Shown here in pieces: positions 1-9,827 of a stretch of 42,137 nucleotides of DNA. The notes beneath the pieces were generated by a model, which did not search any database, was not told the DNA's origin, and was given only the letters and a program-made list of their open reading frames with translations. The position numbers and the translations under genes are program-made. Within the stretch, counting starts at the first letter, position 1, and every line of letters begins with the position of its first letter. Location of the stretch: contig NZ_LMOL01000002.1 in the NCBI RefSeq assembly GCF_001424565.1, forward strand, positions 118,316 to 160,452. The letters are read 5' to 3'. The stretch comes from Arthrobacter sp. Leaf141. Lineage in GTDB: Bacteria; Actinomycetota; Actinomycetes; Actinomycetales; Micrococcaceae.

Positions 1-14
1 CGCCGAGGTGAGGA

Positions 15-683
15 TCAGGCCGGAACTGCGACGATGACCTGTGCGGCCCGGAGGACGCGTTCGCCAGACTTGTAGCCTGAACGGAGCACCTGGCTGACGG
101 TGTCAACCTCGATGTCTTCGCCGGGCTGCTGGATGAGGGCTTCGTGGATCGTGGGATCGAACTCCACGCCTGTCTCATCGATGCGGACCAGGCCGTAGGT
201 CTTCAGCGCGTTCTCCAGCTTGGTGGCGATCGCGGCGAAGGGGCCGTCGGTCAGGTCACCGTGCTGGCGGGCGGCGTCGACGTCGTCCAGGACCGGAAGC
301 AGGGAGTTCAGGACGCCGATGACGGCCATTTCCCCTGCCACGGCGCGGTCGCGTTCAACGCGCTTGCGGTAGTTGACGTACTCGGCCTGCAGGCGGAGGA
401 GGTCGTTCTTCAGCTCGGCCGCCTCAGCGGTGCCTGCGCCCTGGGCCACGGATTCCTCTGCCGGCACGTCAATGCCGTTGAGGATCTCCTCGGCCTGGGA
501 CAGGGCGTCGCCTTCTGAGTCCGCTGCTGCGGGCTCAGCGCCGCCGGCCTGTGCACCTTCGGGGTGCCGGGCCTCACCGGTTTCCGGATCAACCTTGCGG
601 TTGTCCCGGATGACCGGCTCGGGTCCCTTGCCTTCGTGTCCCGCGGATGAGTTGTGCTCTTCCTCGTTACCGTGGTGCGGCAT
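15..683 (-). CDS. grpE: GrpE, nucleotide exchange factor for DnaK
   Basis: A 222-residue protein. GrpE is the cytosolic dimeric factor that releases ADP from DnaK and resets the chaperone cycle. The first ~85 residues are acidic, low-complexity and probably disordered, as in actinobacterial GrpE. They are followed by a long helical segment (LKNDLLRLQAEYVNYRKR, about residues 91-108) and a C-terminal beta domain with the family pattern VEFDPTIHEAL. The ATG lies two bases after the dnaK stop codon on the same strand, so the pair is cotranscribed and probably translationally coupled. The gene ends 14 bases before the window edge; dnaJ and hspR, the usual next genes in actinobacteria, would lie outside. 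Identification is by sequence pattern plus linkage to dnaK. Confidence 0.96.
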   Translation of the reverse strand: MPHHGNEEEHNSSAGHEGKGPEPVIRDNRKVDPETGEARHPEGAQAGGAEPAAADSEGDALSQAEEILNGIDVPAEESVAQGAGTAEAAELKNDLLRLQAEYVNYRKRVERDRAVAGEMAVIGVLNSLLPVLDDVDAARQHGDLTDGPFAAIATKLENALKTYGLVRIDETGVEFDPTIHEALIQQPGEDIEVDTVSQVLRSGYKSGERVLRAAQVIVAVPA

Positions 684-685
684 GG

Positions 686-2666
<1,981 letters not shown>

Positions 2667-2704
2667 CCTTGGCGAGGAAGGTGCCATTGAACGCTGGCAG
2701 GGGT

Positions 2705-2725
2705 CCGGAAATCCGCAGTTTCCGG
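2705..2725. repeat. Small perfect inverted repeat, intergenic
   Basis: CCGGAAA-N7-TTTCCGG is a perfect 7-base inverted repeat between the ArsR-type gene and the dnaK promoter. It could form a short hairpin at the end of the leftward ArsR transcript, but no T-run follows on either strand, so a terminator role is only a guess. Confidence 0.35.
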
Positions 2726-2795
2726 GCAGCCGGAGCGGACGACGGCGGCCCTTCCGTTCGCTATCGGAGAACGTTGCGCCGGGCTGCCCCGGCGG

Positions 2796-3119
2796 TCAAC
2801 CGGCGGCGGGGGCGTCCAGGACGGCGGCCAGGAGGCCGGGAAAGCGGGCCTCCAGGTCCTCGGACCGCAGGGTCAAACGGCGGCCGCGGCCGTTGGCCTC
2901 GTTGCGGATGACGCCGGCCTCGCGGAGCACCTTCATCAGGTGCGACTTGGTGGACTTGGGCATGTCCGGATTACTCAGCGAGCAGTCGGCCATGTCCAGC
3001 GGGCCGGAGCGGAGCTGGCGGACGATGTCCAGGCGATCGGGATCGCTCAGGGCAAACAGCACTCCCGGCAGCAGGAGGCCTGCCCGGTCGGGGTGCGGAA
3101 GGTTCGCCGTTGTCGCCAC
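2796..3119 (-). CDS. ArsR-type winged-helix transcriptional regulator
   Basis: A 107-residue DNA-binding protein. The layout is that of ArsR/SmtB-like winged helices: a first helix with FALSDPDRLDIVRQL (about residues 22-36), a recognition-helix region KSTKSHLMKVLREAGVI (about 55-71) and a beta wing (NGRGRRLTLR). The single cysteine (about residue 45) does not form a CxC metal site, so metal sensing is not evident. The start is GTG at 3119. The gene is divergent from the MFS exporter at 3222, and a 20-bp inverted repeat sits directly upstream of its start. That arrangement suggests an autorepressor that also controls the exporter. The ligand is unknown. Confidence 0.82.
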   Translation of the reverse strand: MATTANLPHPDRAGLLLPGVLFALSDPDRLDIVRQLRSGPLDMADCSLSNPDMPKSTKSHLMKVLREAGVIRNEANGRGRRLTLRSEDLEARFPGLLAAVLDAPAAG

Positions 3120-3139
3120 GGTTCGATATTAGTTGAACC
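3120..3139. promoter_or_regulatory. Candidate operator of the ArsR-type regulator
   Basis: GGTTC-N10-GAACC is an inverted repeat abutting the GTG of the regulator, in the divergent spacer with the MFS gene. A related TTCGAACC sequence lies at 3177-3184, on the MFS side. The pair of similar sites at both ends of the spacer suggests one regulator acting on both genes. The sequence is seen; its use as an operator is inferred. Confidence 0.5.
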
Positions 3140-3221
3140 TTCGCAGTGATGCCAGTACGCTGACACTTCGAGTCTTTTCGAACCAACGCTCCTTTGAGGG
3201 CAAACAGGAAGGTGGCCGGTT

Positions 3222-4496
3222 GTGAGTCCCGTCCCCGGAAACGGTCGTCCCCAGGCACGCAGGCGGCTGGGCTTCGGCTTGGTCGCCGCTGCCACGGCAG
3301 CCATGATGGCGGGCGCCAGTGCACCCTCGCCGTTCTACCCCACGCTCCAGGAGCAGCTGCACCTGCTGCCGGTTGCCACCACAGGCGTTTTCGCCGTGTA
3401 TGCCGTTGCCCTGCTGGCCGCCCTGCTGGTGTTTGGGTCCATCTCGGACCACCTGGGCCGGCGCCCGGTCATCAGTACTGCCTTCATCCTGCTGGCTGCC
3501 AGTGTCACCGCATTCCTCCTGGCGGATTCGCTGGCCATGCTGCTGGTGGCGAGGGTGCTGCAGGGCATCGCCAGCGGGGTGCTGCTGACCACCCTCTCGG
3601 CGGCCATTGCCGACCTGGAGCCGGAGGACAAACCCGGCGCCGGTGCAGCGTGGAACACGGTGGCGCCCCTGGGCGGCCTCGCCCTGGGCGCCCTCGCATC
3701 GGGACTGCTCCTGGACCTGCTGGCCGAACCCCGCGCCCTGGTGTTCATTTCGCTGTCAGGCCTCTACGTTGTGTTTGCAGCCCTGGTCTGGGCAGTCCCG
3801 GAGACCTCGCCGCGTACATCCGGCTGGGCCGCCTCGCTCAGGCCGCACATCACCATCCCGGCCGCAGCCCGGGGCGCCTTTGTCAGCGGCACTCCCGCCG
3901 TCTTCGCCGGCTGGGCCACCGGCGGACTCTACCTCTCGCTGGGCGCCGCGATTGTGCACACCACCTTCGGGATCCAGGAACACGTGTGGCAGGGCATCGT
4001 TATCACCACCCTCGCCGGCACCGGCTCCATCGCAGCGGCAGTCCTGCACCATTTCCCCGCACGCACCATCACCATTTTCGGCACCACGGCCTTGGCGGCA
4101 GGCACTGCCCTGAGCATGGTTGCCCTGGGCTTGAACTCGTTTCCTATCTTCCTCGCCACCGTTGTGGTGGCCGGCGCGGGCTTCGGTACGGCCTTTATGG
4201 GCGTCATCCGTTCCATCAGCCCGCTGGTGGAGGACCACGAACGGGCCGGCACGTTCGCGTCCCTGTTTGTGGTGGCCTACACGGCGTTCGGCATTCCCGC
4301 CGTCCTGGCCGGCCTGCTGGCACCGGTCCTGTCACTGCCCACCACCACCTACCTCTACGGCGGGATCGTCACGGTCCTGGCGGCGTTCGCGGCCATCAGC
4401 CGCGCACGCGCCGGCGATCCGGACCGGCAGGACAGCAGCGCCGACGGAACAGCCGGCCGGGCCGCCGTCACGGTTGGGGCCGACGCCGGCCGGTAA
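3222..4496 (+). CDS. MFS drug/metabolite efflux transporter
   Basis: A 424-residue integral membrane protein with about 12 hydrophobic segments. The MFS loop 2-3 signature appears as GSISDHLGRRPVI (about residues 72-84), followed by the TM4-region motif VARVLQGIASGVLL. These features fit a 12-TM proton-driven exporter of the DHA/sugar-like type. The start is GTG at 3222 with AGGAAGG about nine bases upstream. The C-terminal ~35 residues are polar and probably cytoplasmic. It is divergent from the ArsR-type gene, which probably represses it. The substrate cannot be read from sequence. Transcription probably ends at the strong hairpin at 4540-4570. Confidence 0.85.
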   Translation: MSPVPGNGRPQARRRLGFGLVAAATAAMMAGASAPSPFYPTLQEQLHLLPVATTGVFAVYAVALLAALLVFGSISDHLGRRPVISTAFILLAASVTAFLLADSLAMLLVARVLQGIASGVLLTTLSAAIADLEPEDKPGAGAAWNTVAPLGGLALGALASGLLLDLLAEPRALVFISLSGLYVVFAALVWAVPETSPRTSGWAASLRPHITIPAAARGAFVSGTPAVFAGWATGGLYLSLGAAIVHTTFGIQEHVWQGIVITTLAGTGSIAAAVLHHFPARTITIFGTTALAAGTALSMVALGLNSFPIFLATVVVAGAGFGTAFMGVIRSISPLVEDHERAGTFASLFVVAYTAFGIPAVLAGLLAPVLSLPTTTYLYGGIVTVLAAFAAISRARAGDPDRQDSSADGTAGRAAVTVGADAGR

Positions 4497-4539
4497 ACGG
4501 GTCGCCTTCAAGCCAGCCCGGGCTCGCGCGGGAAACGAC

Positions 4540-4577
4540 GCTGCCGCCACCGGTGACCGGTGGCGGCAGCAACTTTT
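4540..4577. terminator. Bidirectional rho-independent-type terminator
   Basis: GCTGCCGCCACCGGT-G-ACCGGTGGCGGCAGC (4540-4570) is a perfect 15-base inverted repeat around one central base. It is followed on the plus strand by AACTTTT. It lies between the convergent MFS and MMPL genes and would serve both; the T-tract is only good in the plus direction. Confidence 0.85.
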
Positions 4578-4596
4578 GGAACCGAAGCCCGGGAAC

Positions 4597-6813
4597 TCAG
4601 CGGGCCGCTTCGGCGGCGGGCTCCTCCTCAGCGGAATGCTTCGGAATGTGCTGGGCCTGCTGGGCGGGGCCGGCGGGAAGGCCGCGGCCCAGCTTGCTGG
4701 GCCACCAGATCTTTGCGCCAAGGTCGTAGGCCAGGGCCGGGACCAGCAGCGAGCGCACCAGCACCGTGTCCAGCAGGACACCGAATGCCACGATGAAGGC
4801 AAGCTGCACCAGGAACATGATGGGAATGACACCCAGAGCCGCAAACGTTGCGGCCAGGACCACACCCGCGGATGTGATGACGCCGCCGGTGACGCCCAGG
4901 CCACGCAGGATTCCCGGACGGGTGCCGTGCTTGAGGGACTCCTCGCGGACCCGGCTCATCAGGAAGATGTTGTAGTCAACACCCAGGGCCACCAGGAACA
5001 CAAAGCCGAACAGCGGCACGGTGGCGTCGGCTCCGGAGAACCCGAAGATGTTGTTGAAAACAAGCGCCGAAACGCCCATGGCCGCGGCGTAGGACAGCAC
5101 CACCGAAAGCACCAGCAGGACCGGCGCCACCACGGATCGCAGCAGCAGCATCAGAATGAAGAGGATCACCACCAGGACCACGGGGATGATGATCACCAGG
5201 TCGCGCTGGGCGGTGGTGTTGGTGTCCAGTGCAGTGGCCGTGACACCACCCACCAGCGCACCCGGGTCCACGTCCCTGACATCGGTGCGGAGCTCCTTGA
5301 CTGCTTCCTCTGCCTCCAGCGAGTCCGCCGCGGAGTTCAGCGTTGCGTTGATCAGCACCTTGCCGTCGCGGACGTCCGGGTCCGCGGGAGTCCCCGGGGC
5401 GCCGGTGATGGGCACACTGCCGGGAGCCAGCAGATAGGCCTCCCCTACGCCGTCGGCCGATTTTACGGTGTCGAGGACGTCCGCGGCCTTGCTTTCGTCC
5501 GCCACCACGACGGCGGGGCTGCCGCTGCCTGCGTCGAAGTGCCGAGCCAGCGCGTCCTGGCCGTCAACGGCATTGGATGCGGTGAGGATAACGTCCGTTT
5601 GCGGCACGCCGTTGGCCTTGAGCTGCAGCAGGCCACCTGCGGCCAGCACCAGCAGGAGCACCGAACCTACCCAGATGATGCGTGGCCGCCGGGAAACCAG
5701 GGAGCCTGTGGCGCGCCAGAGGCCCTTTTGGCCTTCCAATCCGGTCACAAGCTCCGGCTCGCGCTCTCCTGCGGGGACCAGCTTGGGGCGGAAGGGCCAG
5801 AAGGCGGCCCGGCCAAACAGCGCCATCAGCGCCGGCAGCAGGGTGAGCGCCGCAAAGAGCGAGCAGAGGATGCCGGCTGCGGCCACGGGACCCAGCGCCT
5901 TGTTGGAGTTCAGGTCCGAGAACAACAGGCACAGCAGGGCAATGATCACCGTGGCGCCGGAGGCGAGGATGGGCTCGAAGGATGCCTTCCAGGCCTTGAG
6001 GACTGCCGCCGTCCGGTTGGTGGTGTGGGTCAGCGCCTCACGGAACCGCGCCACAAACAGCAGCGCGTAGTCCGTGGCGGCGCCGATGACCAGGATGGAC
6101 AGGATGCCCTGGCTTTGCCCGTTCAGCTGGATCCAACCGGCCTTTGCCATGCCGAAGACCAGCAGGATGGCGGCGCACAATGCGAAGACCGAGGTCAGCA
6201 GCACCACGATGGGCAGCAGCAGGGACCGGTAGACGATCAGGAGGATCACAAACACGGCGCCCAGGGCCACCAGCAGGAGGATGCCGTCAATTCCGGCGAA
6301 GGCGGCGGTGAGGTCCGCCGCCAGGCCTGCCGGGCCCGTGACGTAGGTCTGCATGCCGTCCGGGGCGGCTTCAGCCACGGTGTCCCGGAGCTCCTTCACT
6401 GCCTCCTTGAGCTCACCGGAGGAATCGATGGGTGCCACAAACTGCACCGCCCGGCCGTCTTCGGAGGGGATCGGGCCGATGACGGCGCTGCCCAGCTTGA
6501 GCTCAGCCAGCCGGGTCTTCAGTTCCGCCATTTCACCCAGCTGGGCCGGGGTCATGGGATCTGCGTTTTCGATCACGATGATGCCGGGGACCTCATCCGA
6601 GTCCCGGAATTTTGACTGCCACTCCTGGGCGGCGGTGGCCTCGGCGCTGGCGGGGAGGAAAGAGGCCTGGTCATTGGAGGAGACCTCATCCAGCCGGCCG
6701 AACGTGGGCCCGCCGACGCCGGCCACCGCGAGCCACGTCAGCACCAGGAGGACGGGGACCAGCCAGCGAAGCCAGAACGGGACGCGTTCCGTTCCTGGGA
6801 TGTGATTTTTCAT
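4597..6813 (-). CDS. MMPL-family (RND superfamily) membrane transporter
   Basis: A 738-residue polytopic protein of the actinobacterial MmpL/YdfJ class, which exports lipids or drugs using the proton gradient. There is an N-terminal membrane segment (about residues 14-32), a large extracytoplasmic domain (about 35-180), a block of membrane helices (about 185-350), a second extracytoplasmic domain (about 400-520) and a second membrane block (about 530-710). In the second block the sequence FGFVFLVALGVDYNIFLMSRVREE carries the conserved Asp-Tyr pair of the proton-relay helix; the first block has the corresponding GAATDYALLFVARFREAL. The ATG at 6813 follows GGAAGG at four bases. It is divergent from a MarR regulator with a perfect operator in the spacer, which points to drug- or stress-responsive repression. 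The substrate is unknown. Confidence 0.9.
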   Translation of the reverse strand: MKNHIPGTERVPFWLRWLVPVLLVLTWLAVAGVGGPTFGRLDEVSSNDQASFLPASAEATAAQEWQSKFRDSDEVPGIIVIENADPMTPAQLGEMAELKTRLAELKLGSAVIGPIPSEDGRAVQFVAPIDSSGELKEAVKELRDTVAEAAPDGMQTYVTGPAGLAADLTAAFAGIDGILLLVALGAVFVILLIVYRSLLLPIVVLLTSVFALCAAILLVFGMAKAGWIQLNGQSQGILSILVIGAATDYALLFVARFREALTHTTNRTAAVLKAWKASFEPILASGATVIIALLCLLFSDLNSNKALGPVAAAGILCSLFAALTLLPALMALFGRAAFWPFRPKLVPAGEREPELVTGLEGQKGLWRATGSLVSRRPRIIWVGSVLLLVLAAGGLLQLKANGVPQTDVILTASNAVDGQDALARHFDAGSGSPAVVVADESKAADVLDTVKSADGVGEAYLLAPGSVPITGAPGTPADPDVRDGKVLINATLNSAADSLEAEEAVKELRTDVRDVDPGALVGGVTATALDTNTTAQRDLVIIIPVVLVVILFILMLLLRSVVAPVLLVLSVVLSYAAAMGVSALVFNNIFGFSGADATVPLFGFVFLVALGVDYNIFLMSRVREESLKHGTRPGILRGLGVTGGVITSAGVVLAATFAALGVIPIMFLVQLAFIVAFGVLLDTVLVRSLLVPALAYDLGAKIWWPSKLGRGLPAGPAQQAQHIPKHSAEEEPAAEAAR

Positions 6814-6836
6814 GATGCCTTCCGGGCTTGGGCGTA

Positions 6837-6875
6837 CTATTGATTCCAGAATAGACTATCTCCATGATGGAGATA
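6837..6875. promoter_or_regulatory. MarR-type operator region between MMPL and MarR genes
   Basis: TATCTCCAT-G-ATGGAGATA (6857-6875) is a perfect 19-bp palindrome, the usual size for a MarR dimer site. A second inverted repeat, CTATT-N8-AATAG, lies at 6837-6854. A possible plus-strand promoter (TTGATT at 6840-6845, CATGAT at 6863-6868, spacer 17) runs through the palindrome, so a bound repressor would block the MarR gene's own promoter. Promoter assignment is tentative; the palindrome is clear. Confidence 0.75.
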
Positions 6876-6980
6876 AGTGCCAGTCAAGCTTTTCTGCAAG
6901 TGAGCGGGGCTCCCGGCTTGGTGAAGTAATATCCGTCAGTACGGCTGGCGCAATCCGACACCGGAAAGGAGATGGTGAAC

Positions 6981-7526
6981 ATGGACGGCAACACTCCCTC
7001 CGCAGACCCTGCGCCACTGCCCGGCCCGGCCTCCGGCTCGGGCCAGGGCCAGGGCGGCGGACCGCACCCGCTGATCCGGCTCCTGCAGGAGTTCACCCTT
7101 GAAGCCAACCGGTACGTGGATGCTGCCGGCGGACGCCAGGACATGCACCGCACGGACCTGAACGCGCTGGCGGTGATCATGCGCCACACCGCGAAGGGCA
7201 ATACCGTCACGCCCGGGCTGTTGCGGAAGGAGCTGCACCTGAGCTCACCGGCCACCACCGCCCTGATCGACCGGCTGGACCACTCCGGCCACGTGGTCCG
7301 GGAGCGGCACAGCGCGGACCGCCGGCAGGTTCAACTCAAAATGACCCCCAAGGCCTTCGAGGACGGCGGGGCCATCTTCGCGCCCCTGTCCCGCTTTATG
7401 AACGGCGCCATGGCAGGGTTTTCGCCAGCCGAACTGGACACCGTGACCCGGTTCATGACGGCCATGGTGGAGGCCACCGTCTCGGCCCGGGAAGTGCATT
7501 CCGCCGACGCCCGCCGGCCCGGCTGA
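6981..7526 (+). CDS. MarR-family transcriptional regulator
   Basis: A 181-residue regulator. After a flexible Pro/Gly-rich N-terminus of about 30 residues comes the MarR fold: a dimerisation helix, then LNALAVIMRHTAKGNTV, the recognition helix region LRKELHLSSPATTALIDRLDHSGHV, and a wing with RHSADRRQVQLKMT, which matches the family pattern of charged residues in the beta wing. I chose ATG 6981 because AGGAG lies nine bases upstream; ATG 6972 touches the AGGAG directly and is unlikely. It probably represses itself and the divergent MMPL transporter through the 6857-6875 palindrome. Confidence 0.9.
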   Translation: MDGNTPSADPAPLPGPASGSGQGQGGGPHPLIRLLQEFTLEANRYVDAAGGRQDMHRTDLNALAVIMRHTAKGNTVTPGLLRKELHLSSPATTALIDRLDHSGHVVRERHSADRRQVQLKMTPKAFEDGGAIFAPLSRFMNGAMAGFSPAELDTVTRFMTAMVEATVSAREVHSADARRPG

Positions 7527-7591
7527 GCCGCGGACCCTTGCACCGGCACGTTTGCGGCACGGATCCCTGCCCCTGGGGGTAGCGTTTGGCT

Positions 7592-8410
7592 ATGAGTGCG
7601 GAACAGCCCCAGGAAGATATCTACTCGCATGGCCACCACGAATCGGTGGTCCGCGCCCACGCCGCCAGGACGGCCGAGAATTCCGCGGCGTTTGTCCTGC
7701 CCCACCTTCCGCCGGGGACCACGCTGCTGGACGTGGGCTGCGGGCCGGGCAGCATCACCTGCGACTTCGCCGCCCTGGTGGCTCCGGGCGCAGTGACGGG
7801 GCTGGACCGCTCGCCGGACATCATCCGCCAGGCGCAGTCCCTGGCCGTGGAGCGCGGCGTGGAGAACGTGGATTTTGTGGCCGGTAATATCTACGACCTC
7901 GAGTTCGAGGATGGCGTGTTCGACGTCGTCCACGCGCACCAGGTCCTGCAGCACCTGACGGACCCGGTCGAAGCACTGCGGGAAATGCGCCGCGTGGCCA
8001 AGCCCGGCGGCATCGTCGCTGTGCGCGACGCCGACTTCCACGGCATGAGCTGGTACCCCGCCATCCCCGAACTGGACGAATGGATGGAGCTGTACCAGCG
8101 CATCGCCCGGCGCAACGGCGCCGAGCCCGATGCCGGCCGGCGCCTGGTCTCGTGGGCGCAGTCCGCCGGGTTCACCGACGTTGCACCCACCAGCAGCAAC
8201 TGGCTGTACGCCACCGGGCAGCAGCGCCGGTGGCAGGCGCGGGTCTGGGGCGAACGCGTCCTGCATTCGGCCTTCGCTGAGCAGGCCCTGGAGTACGACT
8301 TCGCCAACCCCGCCGACCTGGCCCGGATCTCCGCCGGCTGGCACCGCTGGGGTTCCACCGACGACGGCTGGTTCCTGATCCCCAACGGCGAGGTCATCGC
8401 CCGGGCCTGA
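7592..8410 (+). CDS. Class I SAM-dependent methyltransferase
   Basis: A 272-residue cytosolic methyltransferase. Motif I is LLDVGCGPGS (about residues 45-54), followed by the acidic residue of motif II in TGLDRSPDII and motif IV in FDVVHAHQVLQHLTDP, the order of the UbiE/Methyltransf_11/25 group. The C-terminal ~100 residues (GMSWYPAIPELDEWMELYQRIARRNG onward) resemble small-molecule methyltransferases, but the acceptor is not identifiable. A TTG two codons upstream is in frame, but ATG 7592 is preferred: TAGCGT lies exactly six bases before it, as in a leaderless mRNA, and there is no well-placed ribosome site. It stands alone between the MarR gene and a hairpin. Confidence 0.88.
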   Translation: MSAEQPQEDIYSHGHHESVVRAHAARTAENSAAFVLPHLPPGTTLLDVGCGPGSITCDFAALVAPGAVTGLDRSPDIIRQAQSLAVERGVENVDFVAGNIYDLEFEDGVFDVVHAHQVLQHLTDPVEALREMRRVAKPGGIVAVRDADFHGMSWYPAIPELDEWMELYQRIARRNGAEPDAGRRLVSWAQSAGFTDVAPTSSNWLYATGQQRRWQARVWGERVLHSAFAEQALEYDFANPADLARISAGWHRWGSTDDGWFLIPNGEVIARA

Positions 8411-8421
8411 TCCGGCCCCAA

Positions 8422-8456
8422 GCCCCCACCCGCCTCAGCAGCGGCGCCCTGGGGGC
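8422..8456 (+). terminator. Probable terminator after the methyltransferase gene
   Basis: GCCCCCA (8422-8428) pairs with TGGGGGC (8450-8456), with a further GCC/GGC pairing inside the loop. It begins 11 bases after the stop codon. No good T-run follows, so the call rests on stem strength and position. Confidence 0.5.
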
Positions 8457-8470
8457 ACTAGTATTGTCTG

Positions 8471-9094
8471 GTGCAATTCTCCCTTTGGCTGGCCCTGGCC
8501 GGCGCCGGCGTCCTGATCAGCTTCACGCCGGGAGCAGGCGCCATCAATACGATGAGCAATTCCCTGAGCGCCGGCTTTGTGCGATCAATCTGGGGCATCC
8601 TGGGACAGCAGCTGGCACTGGTGATCCACGTGGCGATTGTTGCGCTGGGAGTGGGGGTCCTGGTCTCCAGTTCGCCCGTCGCCTTCAACGTGATCCGCTA
8701 CGCCGGTGCCGCATATCTGGTGTACCTGGGGATCCGGCAGTTCCTCAGCAAGCCGGACCCTGCAAAGCAGGAGGCGGCCGCGCTGCGCAACGAGCCGGCG
8801 TGGTCGATTTTCCGCCGCGGCCTCTGGGTCAACCTGTTGAACCCCAAGGCCATCGTCTTTTTCCTCGCGTTTATGCCCCAGTTCATCCGCACGGACGAAC
8901 CCCTGCTTGTGCAGTACGCGGTCCTGACGGCCACCGTGGTGGTCATCGACATCCTGGTGATGTGGTTCTTCTTTGCGGCCGCCGCACGGTCTTTCCAGCG
9001 GTTCACCCAAACGCCGCGGGGCCAGTTGGTGCTGAGCAAGGTCTTTGGCACCCTGTTCATTGCCGTGGGAATCCTGCTGGCCCTGATCCACTGA
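8471..9094 (+). CDS. LysE/RhtB-family amino-acid exporter
   Basis: A 207-residue membrane protein with about six hydrophobic segments. The family N-terminal motif is visible as VLISFTPGAGAINTMSNSLSAG (about residues 14-35), including the Pro-Gly of the LysE/RhtB signature, and the WVNLLNPKAIVFFLAFMPQF region (about 117-136) is also typical. Members export amino acids such as homoserine, threonine or lysine; this one is nearer the RhtB/LeuE type than the classic LysE at 23093. The start is GTG at 8471: TAGTAT lies exactly six bases upstream, as in leaderless transcripts, and there is no ribosome site. The substrate is not determined. Confidence 0.85.
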   Translation: MQFSLWLALAGAGVLISFTPGAGAINTMSNSLSAGFVRSIWGILGQQLALVIHVAIVALGVGVLVSSSPVAFNVIRYAGAAYLVYLGIRQFLSKPDPAKQEAAALRNEPAWSIFRRGLWVNLLNPKAIVFFLAFMPQFIRTDEPLLVQYAVLTATVVVIDILVMWFFFAAAARSFQRFTQTPRGQLVLSKVFGTLFIAVGILLALIH

Positions 9095-9164
9095 CCTTCG
9101 CGCCCGCACTGTCCGCGTCGCCCGACGTTGCCCGCAACGACGGATATGACGGAAATTCACAGGA

Positions 9165-9182
9165 GTTTACAAGCCCGTAAAC
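9165..9182. repeat. Inverted repeat GTTTAC-N6-GTAAAC, upstream of the phosphatase
   Basis: A perfect 6-base inverted repeat with a six-base centre lies between the exporter and phosphatase genes. It is about 40 bases upstream of the inferred -10 of the phosphatase, so it could be a regulator site, or a weak terminator for the exporter. No known motif was recognised. Confidence 0.35.
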
Positions 9183-9234
9183 CTTTATGAACGCACCTCT
9201 GGCCAACTGGCGTCCCAGCGCGCATGCTAGAGCA

Positions 9235-9768
9235 ATGAACTCACCGTCGAGCCCATACCGCGTCATCGCCGTCTGCACTGGCAATATCTGCCGGTCGCCC
9301 ATGGCCCAGATCATGCTGGGCGCAGCGTTGGAACGCGAAGGGCTCGAGGGGCTGGTGGAGGTGGATTCCGCGGGAACCACCGGCTACGAAGCCGGCCGGC
9401 CCATCGACCCCCGCGCCGCCCGCCGCCTGGCGGATACCCAACTCAGCTCAGGCCAGCACGTTGCCCGCGCGTGGGACCAGGCATGGTTCCGCCAACGCGA
9501 TCTCATCCTGGCGCTGGACATCGACCACTACGCCTGGCTGAGCGAGGCCGCCCCGGACGGTGATGCGTTGCGGAAGATCCGGATGCTCCGGAGCTTCGAT
9601 CCCGCAATGGCGGGACACGACCTGCTGGACCAGGGCATCGAGGACCCCTGGTACGGCGGGCGCGCGGATTTTGATGCGGTGTGGCATCAGATCCACACAG
9701 CCCTTCCGGGACTCCTAAGGCACCTCAAAAACGCCGTGGCTAGGGACCCGCAGCTCAGCAACCACTGA
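9235..9768 (+). CDS. Low-molecular-weight protein-tyrosine phosphatase
   Basis: A 177-residue phosphatase that hydrolyses phosphotyrosine through a cysteine intermediate. The P-loop C-x5-R-S is VCTGNICRSP, with catalytic Cys14 and Arg20. The general-acid loop is EDPWYGG, with Asp in the usual DPW/Y context near the C-terminus. In actinobacteria such enzymes act on tyrosine-phosphorylated proteins, often in exopolysaccharide or signalling contexts, but no kinase is adjacent. I prefer ATG 9235: CATGCT sits six bases upstream in leaderless spacing and the N-terminus then matches the family. An in-frame ATG at 9187 would add 16 residues and lacks a ribosome site. It is followed by the Zur-controlled unit, which has its own promoter. 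Confidence 0.9.
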   Translation: MNSPSSPYRVIAVCTGNICRSPMAQIMLGAALEREGLEGLVEVDSAGTTGYEAGRPIDPRAARRLADTQLSSGQHVARAWDQAWFRQRDLILALDIDHYAWLSEAAPDGDALRKIRMLRSFDPAMAGHDLLDQGIEDPWYGGRADFDAVWHQIHTALPGLLRHLKNAVARDPQLSNH

Positions 9769-9791
9769 GGCGACTCCCCTTCCCCTTGTAT

Positions 9792-9827
9792 TTGCAAATG
9801 AGAATGATTCTCATCTAAACTGTGGGC
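9792..9827 (+). promoter_or_regulatory. Zur box inside a leaderless-type promoter
   Basis: ATGAGAATGATTCTCAT (9798-9814) is a perfect 17-bp palindrome matching the actinobacterial Zur box pattern TGAAAATGATTTTCA. It exactly fills the 18-base spacer between a -35 TTGCAA (9792-9797) and a -10 TAAACT (9816-9821). The -10 is followed by six bases and then the ATG at 9828, the spacing of a leaderless mRNA. Zinc-loaded Zur would thus occlude polymerase. The boxes are read directly; regulator identity is inferred from the motif and from the genes controlled. Confidence 0.88.

Noticed and set aside
4540..4570. Considered as a regulator operator because it is a perfect palindrome
   Set aside because: It lies between two convergent gene ends and has the one-base centre and T-tract of a terminator.
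4162..6615. 817-codon plus-strand frame across the MFS end and the MMPL gene
   Set aside because: It overlaps two confidently assigned genes and the terminator, is rich in Arg/Gln/His, and shows no domain.
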